Notes: generated by a model from the letters alone, not told the origin. A DNA stretch of 64,000 nt from CAWCKS01 sp963763485 (GCA_963763485.1 CAVXOW010000008.1:1200669-1264668); one strand, 5' to 3'; counted from the first letter of the stretch, positions 44,567-53,826 are shown. Program-made: numbers and translations.

Positions 44567-46093
44567 TTAGGCTGTTTCACCAACGGACGCAAAGAAGCGA
44601 TCGGGCCCCTCCAGCTCGACGAGCTTCTTCTTGTCGATCAGCCAGAACCGATTGCCCACGGTGCGCACGAAGCTGCGGTCATGCGAAACCAGGAGGCAAC
44701 TTGTCTGATGGTTCATCAATTCGTCCTCCAGCGCCTCCTGTCCTTCGATGTCCAGATGGTTGGTCGGCTCGTCAAGCAGGTAGAAGTTTGGCTGCGTCAG
44801 CCGCAACACCAGCATCCCGAGTCGCGCCTTCTGTCCGCCGGAAAGGTGGCCGATCGGACGGCTCTGCATCTCGATTGACAGGCCCGCGCCGGCGAGCAAT
44901 GCGCGCGCCCGCTGGTCGCCCACGTCGAAGCGGCGAATGATGGTCTGCATCGGAGCATCAGTATCGTCGAGGTCGGCAAGGGCCTGATCGCAATAGCCGA
45001 GCACGAGCGAGTCCGTCGCCTTGACACCGGCTTGCGCAATTTGCGGAGTTTCGATCGCCGTCCGCAGCATCCCGACAAAACGGGTCTTGCCTGCTCCGTT
45101 CGGTCCGAGCAGCACGATCCGGTCTCCCCTGCAGATGAACTGTTTGCCGGTTTTGAACAGCAGCCGGCCGTCCGGTGACGAGATCGTGGTGTCGTCCAGG
45201 GTAATGAGAACCTTGGCGTGGGTGCCTCGATTCGCAAGCTTGATCGTTCCTGCCGCGCGCTCGACGTGCGCGGGCTTCGCTGCATCCTCCAGCCGTTCGG
45301 CGCGCTGCTTCAACTGCCGGGTTTTCGACAGCAAGAGGTCGCTGCCGGAATTGATGCCGATGTTGCTCAGCTTGGCGGCCTGCTGACGCAGTTGCTGGGC
45401 CGTCTTGATATCGCGTTGATAGCGCTGCTTTTCGGCTGCGTCCGCCTCCTCGAGCGCCGCGCGAGCGCGCGTATATGGCAACGAAAATACCTGCGACTGC
45501 TGCGGCCGCAAGAACAGCGTCCGGTTCGTGACAGCGTCAAGGAAGGCGCGGTCATGGCTGGATATGATGACCGGCATGTCGCGCGGCAGCGCGTTCAGCC
45601 ATTGTTCAAGATGCCGGATCCTGACGAGATCGAGGTGATTGGTCGGCTCGTCGAGCAACAGCACATCGGCCTCCAACACCAGCACGCGGGCAAGCATCGC
45701 AAACCGTTGCCAGCCGCCGCTCAATTGCTTGAGCGGCCGCTGTCGCAGCGCCTCGGGTACGTCAAGCAATTCGAGGGCGACATCGACGCGCCAGCTTTCG
45801 CTCGCCTGTCGCTCGATCGCGAGGGTCTCAAGCACGGCCTCTTGGAACGTCATCTCCATCAGGGCGGCCGGAACGTCCTGCTCGACGAAGCCGACCGTTA
45901 GCCCTCGCGACTTGGCGATGTCGCCTTCGCTTGCCTCAATCAGGCCTGCGATGCAGCGGAGCAGGGTGGATTTGCCGCGTCCGTTGGCCGCGACAAGGCC
46001 GATGCGATCGCCGGCGTTGACGGTGAGGTCTAGTCCGGAAAACAGTGTTGCACTCAGCGTCACGCCGAGATTTCGGATATTGATGAGGCTCAT
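44567..46093 (-). CDS. ABC-F family ATP-binding protein (ribosome-associated)
   Basis: 508 residues with two fused nucleotide-binding domains and no membrane part. First domain: Walker A AANGRGKST, signature QLSGGWQRFA, Walker B LLLDEPTNHLD, SSHDRAFLD. Second: Walker A GPNGAGKT, signature LSGGQKARLG, FYLLDEPTNHLD, VSHDRSFV. The inter-domain linker is about 80 residues with charged helices. ABC-F proteins act on the ribosome; some confer antibiotic resistance. The start at 46093 gives MSLINIRNL; a longer reading has no ribosome site. An upstream leader ORF and alternative RNA pairing suggest translational attenuation. Whether this one protects from an antibiotic is unknown. Confidence 0.92.
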   Translation of the reverse strand: MSLINIRNLGVTLSATLFSGLDLTVNAGDRIGLVAANGRGKSTLLRCIAGLIEASEGDIAKSRGLTVGFVEQDVPAALMEMTFQEAVLETLAIERQASESWRVDVALELLDVPEALRQRPLKQLSGGWQRFAMLARVLVLEADVLLLDEPTNHLDLVRIRHLEQWLNALPRDMPVIISSHDRAFLDAVTNRTLFLRPQQSQVFSLPYTRARAALEEADAAEKQRYQRDIKTAQQLRQQAAKLSNIGINSGSDLLLSKTRQLKQRAERLEDAAKPAHVERAAGTIKLANRGTHAKVLITLDDTTISSPDGRLLFKTGKQFICRGDRIVLLGPNGAGKTRFVGMLRTAIETPQIAQAGVKATDSLVLGYCDQALADLDDTDAPMQTIIRRFDVGDQRARALLAGAGLSIEMQSRPIGHLSGGQKARLGMLVLRLTQPNFYLLDEPTNHLDIEGQEALEDELMNHQTSCLLVSHDRSFVRTVGNRFWLIDKKKLVELEGPDRFFASVGETA

Positions 46094-46100
46094 GATCGGT

Positions 46101-46290
46101 CTCTGGTCTTGCCGGCGGCCACGACATCGGCGGCGCGCAGCCGTCATCGATGTCGGAGTCAGGGCGCGGCGGTCGGTTCAGATAGCGGGCGCGCGTGCGA
46201 AATAGCTCGGCGCCGCATTGCCACGGAGGGCAGACCAGACAGAGGTTCGAGAGAAAGCTCTGGTCAGCCCTGCAAACGCATTTGCAGGGC
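46101..46290 (-). promoter_or_regulatory. Candidate translational attenuator of the ABC-F gene
   Basis: Three elements read on the minus strand: segment 1 GACCAGA (46265-46259), just at the leader stop; segment 2 TCTGGTCT (46239-46232); segment 3 AGACCAGA (46109-46102), overlapping the AGAG ribosome site seven bases before the ABC-F ATG. Segment 2 can pair with 1 (7 bp, 19-base loop) or with 3 (8 bp, 122-base loop), not both. Inference: a ribosome finishing the leader covers segment 1, lets 2 bind 3 and hides the start; a ribosome stalled earlier frees 1 to bind 2 and opens the start. Confidence 0.5.
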
Positions 46291-46338
46291 GTTAACCGGG
46301 CCACGCTGGCGATAGTGCCGGTAAAAGTGAACGGTCAT
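46264..46338 (-). CDS. Leader peptide (24 residues) upstream of the ABC-F gene
   Basis: ATG 46338 is preceded by a very strong ribosome site AAAGGAGGG (46354-46346, seven bases spacing) and runs 24 codons to TGA 46264-46266. The peptide begins MTVHFYRHYRQRGPVNA and contains R10-Q11-R12, an Arg-X-Arg motif like those on which macrolides stall ribosomes. The 3' end of the ORF overlaps a perfect 10-bp hairpin at 46267-46290. It lies 170 bases upstream of the ABC-F start on the same strand and has no long homolog to be a fragment of. A regulatory uORF is the best reading. It is too short to be certain. Confidence 0.6.
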   Translation of the reverse strand: MTVHFYRHYRQRGPVNALQMRLQG

Positions 46339-46373
46339 TGCGCAGCCCTCCTTTCTCGATCGAATGAGTAGTC

Positions 46374-46402
46374 AAACTAGCGCTGCCGAAGGTGCGAGGC
46401 AA
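46374..46402 (-). promoter_or_regulatory. Candidate sigma-70 promoter of the leader/ABC-F unit
   Basis: TTGCCT (46402-46397) and TAGTTT (46379-46374) are spaced 17 bases on the minus strand, about 30 bases before the leader start. Weak but well spaced. Confidence 0.35.
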
Positions 46403-46460
46403 GTCTGCGAAGTAAGTCGACGTCTCGTGCGGCCGTCCTGAGCGCGAGAGGAACGCAGGG

Positions 46461-47453
46461 CTAGAGCTTCAATAGCCTGTCCGCATTGCCGTGCGCGATC
46501 TTTTGCAGATCGTCGCGTGAAACGGGGAGCGAATCCAGAAACACGCGACCGTCCTTGTGCTTGCTGAAGGGATAGTCGACCGAGAACAGGATGCGGTCGG
46601 TGCCGAATGTCAGAAGCGCCGCCATGAACGGCGCGATCGAGAAGAAGCCCGACGTCGTGATCCAGACCTGGTCGAGGATGGTGGCGCTGACGCTGCGCTG
46701 CAGATGCGAGCCGGCCGCGCGGCCAAGGGTCTGGTCGCAGCGCGCCATCATGGCCGGCAGGCCTTCGCCCATGTGGCCGATGATGATCTTCAGCTTGCGA
46801 TGCCGGTCGAGTGCGCCCGACAGCACCAGGCGCAGCACGTGGATCGCGACCTCCTGGTGCCAGCCCCAGCCGGCGCGCGCCAGCGTGTCGCTCATCCCCT
46901 GCGTCGGCAGGTTGGCGTAATAAGCCTCGTGCACCGCGCGCGGCGGATAGCCGGGATGGATGTAAATGGGCACGTCGAGTTTCTCGGCGCGCGCCAGCAG
47001 CGGCTCGAAGCTGAGATCGTCGAGGAAGCGCCCGTCGGTCACGCCGTTGACCATTGCACCCAGGAATTTCAGATCGCGCACGGTGCGCTCGAGTTCGTCG
47101 GCCGCCGCCTCCGGCGCCGCCATCGGCAGATGCGCGAAGCCGCCATAGCGGTCGGGCCGTTCGCGGATCGCGGCGGCAAGCCGGTCGTTGAACTCCTTCG
47201 CCAGCGGCACCGCCTCTTTTGGCTCGAGCAGGTCGGCGCCGGGGCCGGATTGCGACAGGATTTCAAACGAGATGCCCGACGCGTCCATGTCGGCGATGCG
47301 GTCCTTGCCGAGGTCGGCGAGCAGGGCGCGCGGTGCCAGCGCTGCGGCCGGACTGCCCGGTGCCGGCATGCCGCGCCGGACGATCGCCGCAGGATCGACG
47401 CGTTCGGCCAGGTCAGGGAATAGGTAGTGTTCTTCGAGCGCGACGATACGCAT
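46461..47453 (-). CDS. Amidohydrolase family protein (ACMSD/gamma-resorcylate decarboxylase-like)
   Basis: 330 residues. The metal motif is ALEEH (E7 and H9, the ExH form of decarboxylases rather than HxH), with later ligands in IYIHPGYP, IIGHMGEGLP and FSVDYPFS. The group includes non-oxidative decarboxylases of aromatic acids such as gamma-resorcylate. It is followed downstream by the ABC-F unit and preceded by a repeat and the luciferase-like gene; substrate unknown. Confidence 0.88.
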   Translation of the reverse strand: MRIVALEEHYLFPDLAERVDPAAIVRRGMPAPGSPAAALAPRALLADLGKDRIADMDASGISFEILSQSGPGADLLEPKEAVPLAKEFNDRLAAAIRERPDRYGGFAHLPMAAPEAAADELERTVRDLKFLGAMVNGVTDGRFLDDLSFEPLLARAEKLDVPIYIHPGYPPRAVHEAYYANLPTQGMSDTLARAGWGWHQEVAIHVLRLVLSGALDRHRKLKIIIGHMGEGLPAMMARCDQTLGRAAGSHLQRSVSATILDQVWITTSGFFSIAPFMAALLTFGTDRILFSVDYPFSKHKDGRVFLDSLPVSRDDLQKIAHGNADRLLKL

Positions 47454-47488
47454 GGCGTGGGCTCCGTTAGTCTGGGAGCAGCACGTTA

Positions 47489-47620
47489 CCTCCCTCCCCT
47501 TGAAAAGGGGAGGGTCGGGGTGAGGGTTCTGCGCGGGAAACGGATTTGGTTGAGGGGCTCTGCCTAAGAGACCCTCACCCGGACTGCTTTGCAGTCCGAC
47601 CTCTCCCTTTCAGGGAGAGG
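47489..47620. repeat. Palindromic intergenic repeat, family D, copy 2
   Basis: CCCTCCCCTT/AAGGGGAGGG, then GGACTGCTTTGCAGTCC and CCTCTCCCTTTCAGGGAGAGG are hairpins in the same order as at 34871-34982, with a longer middle. Confidence 0.85.
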
Positions 47621-47647
47621 TAAAGAGACGCAGACGCCGAGACGGGA

Positions 47648-48856
47648 TCACCCGTTGGCGACCAGCTTGTCGATGGTGACGCCCTTGCCGACGCCGGCGC
47701 GCTCCTTGTACGGCGCGGTATCGATCTCCTCGAGCTCGATCTCGCGGCGCAAGACGCGCTGCTTCCAGGCCTGGTGCTCCGGCTCCTTGGCGTGGAACTC
47801 CGGCATCACTTCCTTGGCGAACAATTCGAGCAACTCGCAGATGTGCTCGTGCTTGTTCTTGCCGGCCTGGTTCAACAGGATGATGCTGTCGACCTTGGAC
47901 GTCTCGAACTTCTTCAGCTTGTTGCGGATGGTCTCCGGCGAGCCGATCAGGCCGCCGCGGAGCGCGCGCTCCTGCGCCTCCGGGTTGGCCTTCTTCCACT
48001 TGAGGTACTCTTCCCACATGCTGACCGTGCCGGGCGCGGCGCGTTCGCGGTTGCGCGAGCCCGAGTAGAAGGCGAGTGCGAACTGGAAGAAGGTGATGCC
48101 TTCGGCGCGCTTGCGCGCTTCCTCATCAGTCTCCGCACACATGAAGTAGGAGACCATCGCAATGTTGCAGTTGGTCTGGTAGTCGGCGAGCTTCTCCTGC
48201 CGCTTGACGAACGAGTTGTAATAGGCATGCACCCAGGCATGCGCCATGTCGGCGGTGAGGAACTGGAAGCCGAGCGCACCCATGCCACGCCGGCCCGCCA
48301 TCTCGATGGTCTCGAGCTGCGAGCAGGCAACCCACAACGGCGGATGCGGTTTCTGCACCGGCTTCGGCGTGACGTTACGCAGCGGGAATTTGAAATATTT
48401 GCCGTCGAACGAGGTGCCTTCCTTGGTCATCATCGGGATGATGCATCGCACAGCCTCTTCCCAGACCTCGCGCTTCTGCGCCATGTCGACGCCGAATGGC
48501 GCGAGCTCCTGCACGCTGCCGCTCTCGCCCATGCCGAATTCAACACGGCCGTTGGAGACGAGATCGAGGCAGGCGACCTTCTCGGCGACGCGCGCCGGAT
48601 GATTGGTCGTGATCTGAATGATGCCGTGGCCCATCCGGATGCGCTTGGTGCGCTGGCTCGCGGCGGCGAGGAACACCTCCGGCTGCGGCGAGTGCGAGTA
48701 CTCGTCGAGGAAGTGATGCTCGACCTCCCACGCATAGTCGTAGCCGAGCTTGTCGGCGAGTTCGACCTGGTTGAGCGCGTTCTGGTAGAGGTTCAGCTCG
48801 TCGTTCGGCCCCCAGGGTTTTGGCAGCTGCAGCTCGTAAAAGATTCCGAATTTCAT
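47648..48856 (-). CDS. LLM class flavin-dependent oxidoreductase
   Basis: 402 residues of the luciferase-like monooxygenase family, (beta/alpha)8 barrel using FMNH2 or F420-like cofactors. N-terminal MKFGIFYELQLPKPW, YAWEVEHHFLDEYSHSP, GIIQITTNHPARVAEKVA and GRVEFGMGESGS are family hallmarks. Probably oxidises a small organic compound; its reductase partner is not nearby. The strand and position suggest cotranscription with the amidohydrolase is possible only if the repeat is read through. Confidence 0.9.
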   Translation of the reverse strand: MKFGIFYELQLPKPWGPNDELNLYQNALNQVELADKLGYDYAWEVEHHFLDEYSHSPQPEVFLAAASQRTKRIRMGHGIIQITTNHPARVAEKVACLDLVSNGRVEFGMGESGSVQELAPFGVDMAQKREVWEEAVRCIIPMMTKEGTSFDGKYFKFPLRNVTPKPVQKPHPPLWVACSQLETIEMAGRRGMGALGFQFLTADMAHAWVHAYYNSFVKRQEKLADYQTNCNIAMVSYFMCAETDEEARKRAEGITFFQFALAFYSGSRNRERAAPGTVSMWEEYLKWKKANPEAQERALRGGLIGSPETIRNKLKKFETSKVDSIILLNQAGKNKHEHICELLELFAKEVMPEFHAKEPEHQAWKQRVLRREIELEEIDTAPYKERAGVGKGVTIDKLVANG

Positions 48857-49011
48857 CTTGGTGTTCTCCCGCGAAGTCGGCTTTTGAGTCGCTTTTGTGT
48901 GTCGCCAGTTTACCGGGCTGGCGGCGGCGGTCTACAACGAAAGACTAATGGGGCCCATGCGTTGGTGGCGTAAGGGGCGCGAAAAGGGGATCGCGCGGGG
49001 CAACGCGGAGT

Positions 49012-49106
49012 AAGGGCGGATTAGCGCAGCGTAATCCGCCGCGGGACTCGTACCGGCGCAATACGCTTCGCTATTGCGCCCTACGGCCTTCGCGGGGACG
49101 ACCGGG
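49012..49106. repeat. Composite palindromic intergenic repeat, family E
   Basis: Two perfect hairpins: GGCGGATTA/TAATCCGCC at 49015-49040 and GGCGCAATA/TATTGCGCC at 49055-49080, followed by half of a family A end (TTCGCGGGGACGACC). It separates the LLM gene from the next. Confidence 0.8.
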
Positions 49107-49131
49107 TGGGTCGGGTCATCGCGCCCAACGC

Positions 49132-49800
49132 TCAGGTCCACCGCGCCGTGTCCTCGCGATCCCGCGCGGTCAGCAACGTGGTCGTGTACACTACAGTGGA
49201 GTCGCAGAGGTCATAGCGGCGATTGAAGGTTTCGCGCATCGCGATTTCCTTCTCGCCCTGCGGGATTTTCGAGCGCTCCCACATCGCGAGATCAGGCCGC
49301 CGCGTCAAAAGGAGGCTCGTGACGATGTCATGGTCCGCAGGGCTCGCGTTGGCGATCCGCCACAGCCCGATGACCTGTGAATCGTAGGACGATTCGAAAT
49401 CCGGCCAGCCCTTGGCGCTCAGCGCGAGGAATTCGTCGAAATGCAGCGCCGGTGTCTCGAACCAGCGAAACGCAAAGTTGCCCTGCCGCGTCGGCGGCGC
49501 GGGCGAGGTCGGGCGCAGCGTCGGCGTCATCGCCTGCATGTCGTGCTGCTGTACCGCGGTGGTGCCGCGCAGCGCATCGATCATGGCGGCCTTCGCCCGC
49601 ACGCCGTCGCTCCACACTGTGATCACGGTGAGTTCGTCGCGCGGCCGGCCGATCTGGCTGCGCCATATGCCGTAGAGATTACCGCCGGCAGCTTCGATGG
49701 CGCGCCGGCCATCGCCATCGAGCGCGTCCGCAACTACCTTCCACTGGCGCGGCGCGCAATCAAGACGGTGGTGGACATACAGATTTGCCTCGGCGGTCAT
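49132..49800 (-). CDS. NIPSNAP/dimeric alpha-beta barrel-like protein
   Basis: 222 residues starting at ATG 49800 (GGAG nine bases upstream). Two similar alpha-beta halves begin ANLYVHHRLDCAPRQW and GNFAFRWFETPALHFDEF, resembling dimeric ferredoxin-like folds such as NIPSNAP or EthD. I do not recognise a specific function. It is divergent from the iron-type ABC operon. Confidence 0.6.
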   Translation of the reverse strand: MTAEANLYVHHRLDCAPRQWKVVADALDGDGRRAIEAAGGNLYGIWRSQIGRPRDELTVITVWSDGVRAKAAMIDALRGTTAVQQHDMQAMTPTLRPTSPAPPTRQGNFAFRWFETPALHFDEFLALSAKGWPDFESSYDSQVIGLWRIANASPADHDIVTSLLLTRRPDLAMWERSKIPQGEKEIAMRETFNRRYDLCDSTVVYTTTLLTARDREDTARWT

Positions 49801-49979
49801 GATTACTTGCTCCGCATTTGCCGATCGGGCCTCGCGAATAGCACGGCCGCGCCGCGTTGCGCGCGAAACCGCTTGACGGAGCTGAGGGCAAGACCACACA
49901 AAGTGACGACACAAAGTATTGTCATTCGGATTTTAGTTCCAGAATTCAGAACAAAAAACGAGCGTTGGGAGGGGAAAAG

Positions 49980-51026
49980 ATGCGTATCGATCGGAGGTCA
50001 TTCCTTGCGGCGGCCGCTGGCGCGCTGATCGCGCCGCCACTCGCGGCGCAGGAGCTGAAGAGCGATCCATATTTTGCCGGGCTCTACGCTGCCGCGCAGA
50101 AAGAAGGCGAGCTCACCTGGTACATCGCGCACTGGTCAACTGAAGTCGCCGAGCACGTTGCGGCCGAGTTCGCCAAGACCTGGCCCGGTGTCAAAGCCAA
50201 CGTGGTGCGCGCGACATCGCAGGTGATCTATCAGCGCCTCAGCCAGGACATGAAGGCCGGCGTCGCCAATTGCGACGTGTTCGGTTCGGCCGACAACGGT
50301 CACTATCCGCCGCTCCGCGCGCAGAACAAGCTGCTGGCGTTCGCGCCGAAGAACCTGCAGTTCTGCGTGCCCGTCCTGAAGGATTTTGATCCCGACCACT
50401 TCGTCACCATCACTGACACCAACCCGACCGTGCTCGCCTACAACACCAAGCTGGTGAAGAAGGAAGACGCGCCGACGAAATGGACCGACCTGCTCGATCC
50501 GAAATGGTCGGGACAGATCGCGATCCCGCATCCCGGCTACAGCGGCGCCATGGGCGCATGGACGGTCGCGATGACGAAGCTCTATGGTTGGGACTTCTTC
50601 GAAAAACTCCATGCCAACAAGCCGCTGGTGTCGCGTTCACTGGTCGATCCGCCGGTGACGATCAGCAACGGCGAAAGCAAGGTCGGCTTGAGCACCGTCG
50701 CCTCGGCAGCGAGCATGAACGCGCGCGGCCTTCCCATCGCCCCGGTGTTCCCCGAGGACGGCGCCATGCTCAATGTCGGGCCGAGCTCGATCATGGCCAG
50801 CACCACGCATCCGAATGCGGCAAAACTGTTCATGGAATTCATGCTCGGCAAGGAAGTCGGTGCGATCATGGCGAGCGAGTACAACATCCCGGTCCGCGCC
50901 GACGTTGCCCCGGGTCCCGGCCTGAAGCCGCTGGCTGAAATGAGCGGCATCAAGTCTGATCCGGTCGAACTGTCGCAGAAGCTGCCCGACCTGATCGAGA
51001 AGTGGCGCGACACCTTTGGCGTCTGA
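49980..51026 (+). CDS. ABC transporter substrate-binding protein (iron/phosphonate type)
   Basis: 348 residues. The N-terminus RIDRRSFLAAAAGALIAPPLAAQ is a likely Tat signal (RRSFL). The mature part is an SBP1/SBP6-like fold with GELTWYIAHWSTEVAEHVAAEF and YNTKLVKKEDAPTKWTDLLDPKW, typical of FbpA, thiamine or 2-aminoethylphosphonate receptors. GGGAGGGGAAAAG precedes ATG 49980. It heads a three-gene importer; a conserved Tyr pair for ferric ion is not evident, so the substrate stays open. Confidence 0.9.
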   Translation: MRIDRRSFLAAAAGALIAPPLAAQELKSDPYFAGLYAAAQKEGELTWYIAHWSTEVAEHVAAEFAKTWPGVKANVVRATSQVIYQRLSQDMKAGVANCDVFGSADNGHYPPLRAQNKLLAFAPKNLQFCVPVLKDFDPDHFVTITDTNPTVLAYNTKLVKKEDAPTKWTDLLDPKWSGQIAIPHPGYSGAMGAWTVAMTKLYGWDFFEKLHANKPLVSRSLVDPPVTISNGESKVGLSTVASAASMNARGLPIAPVFPEDGAMLNVGPSSIMASTTHPNAAKLFMEFMLGKEVGAIMASEYNIPVRADVAPGPGLKPLAEMSGIKSDPVELSQKLPDLIEKWRDTFGV

Positions 51027-51043
51027 TTGCGTGCGGCGCAGCC

Positions 51044-52759
51044 ATGGCGGATGAGATCGCAGGGGTCGGGCCGCGCAGATTTGCCGCGCCAAGCGCGTTT
51101 ACGATCGTAGCGCTGCTGATTGTCGTCGTTTTACTGTTCCTCGTCGGCAATCCGCTGTTTCAGCTGCTGAAGGAAAGCTTTAGCCGTCCGACCGACGGGA
51201 GCCTGAGCTTCGCGAACTACGTCTTCGCGTTCAGCCGGCCGCGCTACGTCCAGGCCTACGTCAATTCGATCGAGCTCGGCACGGTCGCGGCGCTGTTGTC
51301 GGCCGCGATGGCGGTGCCGCTCGCGTGGGGCGTGTCGCGCACCGATATGCCCGGCCGCAATCTCGTCCACACGCTGGTGCTGATGGCGTTCCTGATCCCG
51401 CCGTTCGTTGGCGCGATCGGGTGGATCCTGCTCGGCGGACCCAATGCCGGCTGGATCAACCGGCTGTGGGTCGCGGCAACAGGCGCGAAATCCGGCCCGA
51501 TCAACATCTTCAGCTTCTCGGGTCTCGCGGTCGTCACCGCGCTCTATTCCTACCCACTGATCTACGTGTTTGCGAAATCGGCGCTCGATCTGGTGTCGAC
51601 CGAGCTTGAAGAGGCCGCCGCGATCCTCGGTGCGACGCCGGCGCGCACCACCTGGCTGGTCACCCTGCCGCTGGTTGCACCGGCGATTCTTGGCGGCGTT
51701 TTTCTCGTGTTTCTCGAAGTGCTCGGCCTCTATGGCACGGCAGCATTGCTGGCGATTCCGGCCGGCTTCAATGTCATCACCACGCAGCTCGCGGCCTTCT
51801 TCGAAAACCCGGTGCGGGTCGAGGTTGCCGCTGCGTTTTCGATGCCACTGGTCGGCATCACCGTGGTGCTGTTGTGGGCGCAACGCTATCTGCTGTCGCG
51901 CCGCAGCTATTCGACGATCGGCGGCAAGGGCGGCCACCGCACCATGCTGCGACTGCGCACCACGTCGCGCTGGCTCCTGCTCGCCTATGCCCTGTTGATC
52001 GCGAGCTTGTCGGTGTTCATGCCGCTTTACATCCTGCTGCAGAGCGCGTTCTCGAAATCATGGACTGCGGGCTGGGCCTGGAGCAATTTCACGCTGGTCA
52101 ACTTCCGGCAGGCGCTGATCGATCAGCCGACCATCCGCCAGTCGCTGTCGAACACGTTTTCATATTCCATCGCCGCGGCGACAATCTGTGCCGTGCTCGG
52201 CTTCGGCGTCGCCTATATTTTGCAGCGCCGGGTGCTGCCGTTCGCCAACATGCTGGCCGGCATCACGCTGGCGCCATTCGCGGTGCCCGGCATCGTGCTC
52301 GCGATCTGCTTCTATGCCGCCTACGCGCCGCCACCGTTCTCGCTCTATGGCCTCGGCGCGCTGATCGTCATTGCCTTCGTCACGCGCTTCCTGCCGATCG
52401 CCTTCACCAATTCGAATTCGGCGATCCAGAGCATGCATCCGGAGCTGGAGGAGAGCGCACGCATTGCCGGCGGCGGCCCGTTCCGGGTGCTGTGGGAAGT
52501 CGTGTTGCCCGTGTTGAAGAGCGCGCTGTTCGGCAGCTGGCTCATCATCTTCATCATCGGCACGCGCGAACTCTCCACCGCAATGTTCCTGTCCGGCCCG
52601 CAAACTCGCGTCATCTCCATCCTGACCATCGAGATGAGCGAGCAGGGCCAGTATGAAATCCTGTCCGCCATCGCCGTGTTGCTGCTGGCGGCGACCGGAA
52701 TTCTCACCGCTGTTGGCTCGATCCTGCTCGGCCGCGATTTCATGTTGAGGCGGACATGA
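51044..52759 (+). CDS. ABC transporter permease, fused double type (FbpB-like)
   Basis: 571 residues with two homologous permease halves: the EAA motifs are STELEEAAAILGATPARTTWLVTLPLV in the first half, and HPELEESARIAGGGPFRVLWEVVLPVL in the second. Both halves are joined by a basic linker (QRYLLSRRSYSTIGGKGGH). About twelve membrane segments. ATG 51044 begins 17 bases after the binding-protein stop; the frame back to 51002 overlaps it. The ATPase gene start overlaps its stop. Confidence 0.93.
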   Translation: MADEIAGVGPRRFAAPSAFTIVALLIVVVLLFLVGNPLFQLLKESFSRPTDGSLSFANYVFAFSRPRYVQAYVNSIELGTVAALLSAAMAVPLAWGVSRTDMPGRNLVHTLVLMAFLIPPFVGAIGWILLGGPNAGWINRLWVAATGAKSGPINIFSFSGLAVVTALYSYPLIYVFAKSALDLVSTELEEAAAILGATPARTTWLVTLPLVAPAILGGVFLVFLEVLGLYGTAALLAIPAGFNVITTQLAAFFENPVRVEVAAAFSMPLVGITVVLLWAQRYLLSRRSYSTIGGKGGHRTMLRLRTTSRWLLLAYALLIASLSVFMPLYILLQSAFSKSWTAGWAWSNFTLVNFRQALIDQPTIRQSLSNTFSYSIAAATICAVLGFGVAYILQRRVLPFANMLAGITLAPFAVPGIVLAICFYAAYAPPPFSLYGLGALIVIAFVTRFLPIAFTNSNSAIQSMHPELEESARIAGGGPFRVLWEVVLPVLKSALFGSWLIIFIIGTRELSTAMFLSGPQTRVISILTIEMSEQGQYEILSAIAVLLLAATGILTAVGSILLGRDFMLRRT

Positions 52760-53826
52760 CCGCGAAGCTCGTGCTGTCGGATCTCTCGAAGCGCTACGGC
52801 GACACCGTTGCGGTCGAACATCTCGACCTCAGCCTCGAGCATGGCGAATTCATCTCGCTGCTTGGCGCGTCGGGCTGCGGCAAGACCACGACGCTGCGCA
52901 TGATTGCCGGATTTATTGCGCCAAGCGGCGGCACCGTCCAGCTCAATGGCCGCGCACTGTCGTCGCAGGGTGGCATGGTGCCGCCGGAAAAGCGCGCGAT
53001 GTCGATGATCTTCCAGAGCTACGCGCTGTGGCCGAACATGTCGGTCGAGCAGAACGTCGCCTTCGGCTTACGCATGCGAAAAGTTCCGAAGGACGAGATG
53101 CGGCGCCGGGTCGGCGAGATTCTCGAGGTGGTGCGGCTCGACGGTCTTGCGAAGCGCTATCCGAACGAACTGTCGGGCGGCCAGCAGCAGCGCGTGTCGC
53201 TGGCGCGGGCGCTGGTGGTGAAGCCGGAGATCCTTTTGCTCGACGAGCCGCTGTCCAACCTCGACGCCAATTTGCGCGAGGAAATGCGCGGCGAGATCCG
53301 CCGCCTGCACAACGAGTTCGGCATGACCTCGATCTATGTCACCCACGACCAGACCGAGGCGATGACAATGTCGAGCCGGATCGCGGTGATGAACCGCGGC
53401 CGCATCGAGCAGCTCGCCGATCCGCTGTCGCTCTATGCGAGGCCGGCGACACGTTACGTCGCCGAGTTCGTCGGCCGCTCCAACGTGCTGCGCGGCGAGC
53501 GCCGGGGCGACACCATCGATTTCGGCGCGTTCACCGTGCCAGCCATGTCGTTGCAGGGGCGCGCGCCTGTCGCCGATGTCGAATGCTCGCTGCGCCCGCA
53601 GGCGATCGCGCTGAAAGCGCAACGCTCCCCAGATTCCGGCGCGGTCAGTTTCGCTGGCAAGGTCGAATCGCGTTCCTTTCTCGGTGACACCTGGGAATAC
53701 GTGATCCGGTCCAGCGAAGGCGGCTTGCGCGTGCGGGCCATGTCATCGGCGCCGCAACTGCTGGCGGCGGGCGACCCGGTGTGGCTTGAGATCGACCCGC
53801 GCAATCTCGTGCCGCTGGGCGTTTGA
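52756..53826 (+). CDS. ABC transporter ATP-binding protein (FbpC/PotA-like)
   Basis: 356 residues. Walker A GASGCGKTT, Q-loop FQSYALWPNM, signature ELSGGQQQRV, Walker B LLLDEPLSNLDA, H-loop VTHDQTEA. The last 120 residues form a TOBE-like regulatory domain (RGDTIDFGAFTVPAMSLQ and RPQAIALKAQR). ATG 52756 overlaps the permease stop as ATGA, showing translational coupling. Confidence 0.94.
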   Translation: MTAKLVLSDLSKRYGDTVAVEHLDLSLEHGEFISLLGASGCGKTTTLRMIAGFIAPSGGTVQLNGRALSSQGGMVPPEKRAMSMIFQSYALWPNMSVEQNVAFGLRMRKVPKDEMRRRVGEILEVVRLDGLAKRYPNELSGGQQQRVSLARALVVKPEILLLDEPLSNLDANLREEMRGEIRRLHNEFGMTSIYVTHDQTEAMTMSSRIAVMNRGRIEQLADPLSLYARPATRYVAEFVGRSNVLRGERRGDTIDFGAFTVPAMSLQGRAPVADVECSLRPQAIALKAQRSPDSGAVSFAGKVESRSFLGDTWEYVIRSSEGGLRVRAMSSAPQLLAAGDPVWLEIDPRNLVPLGV

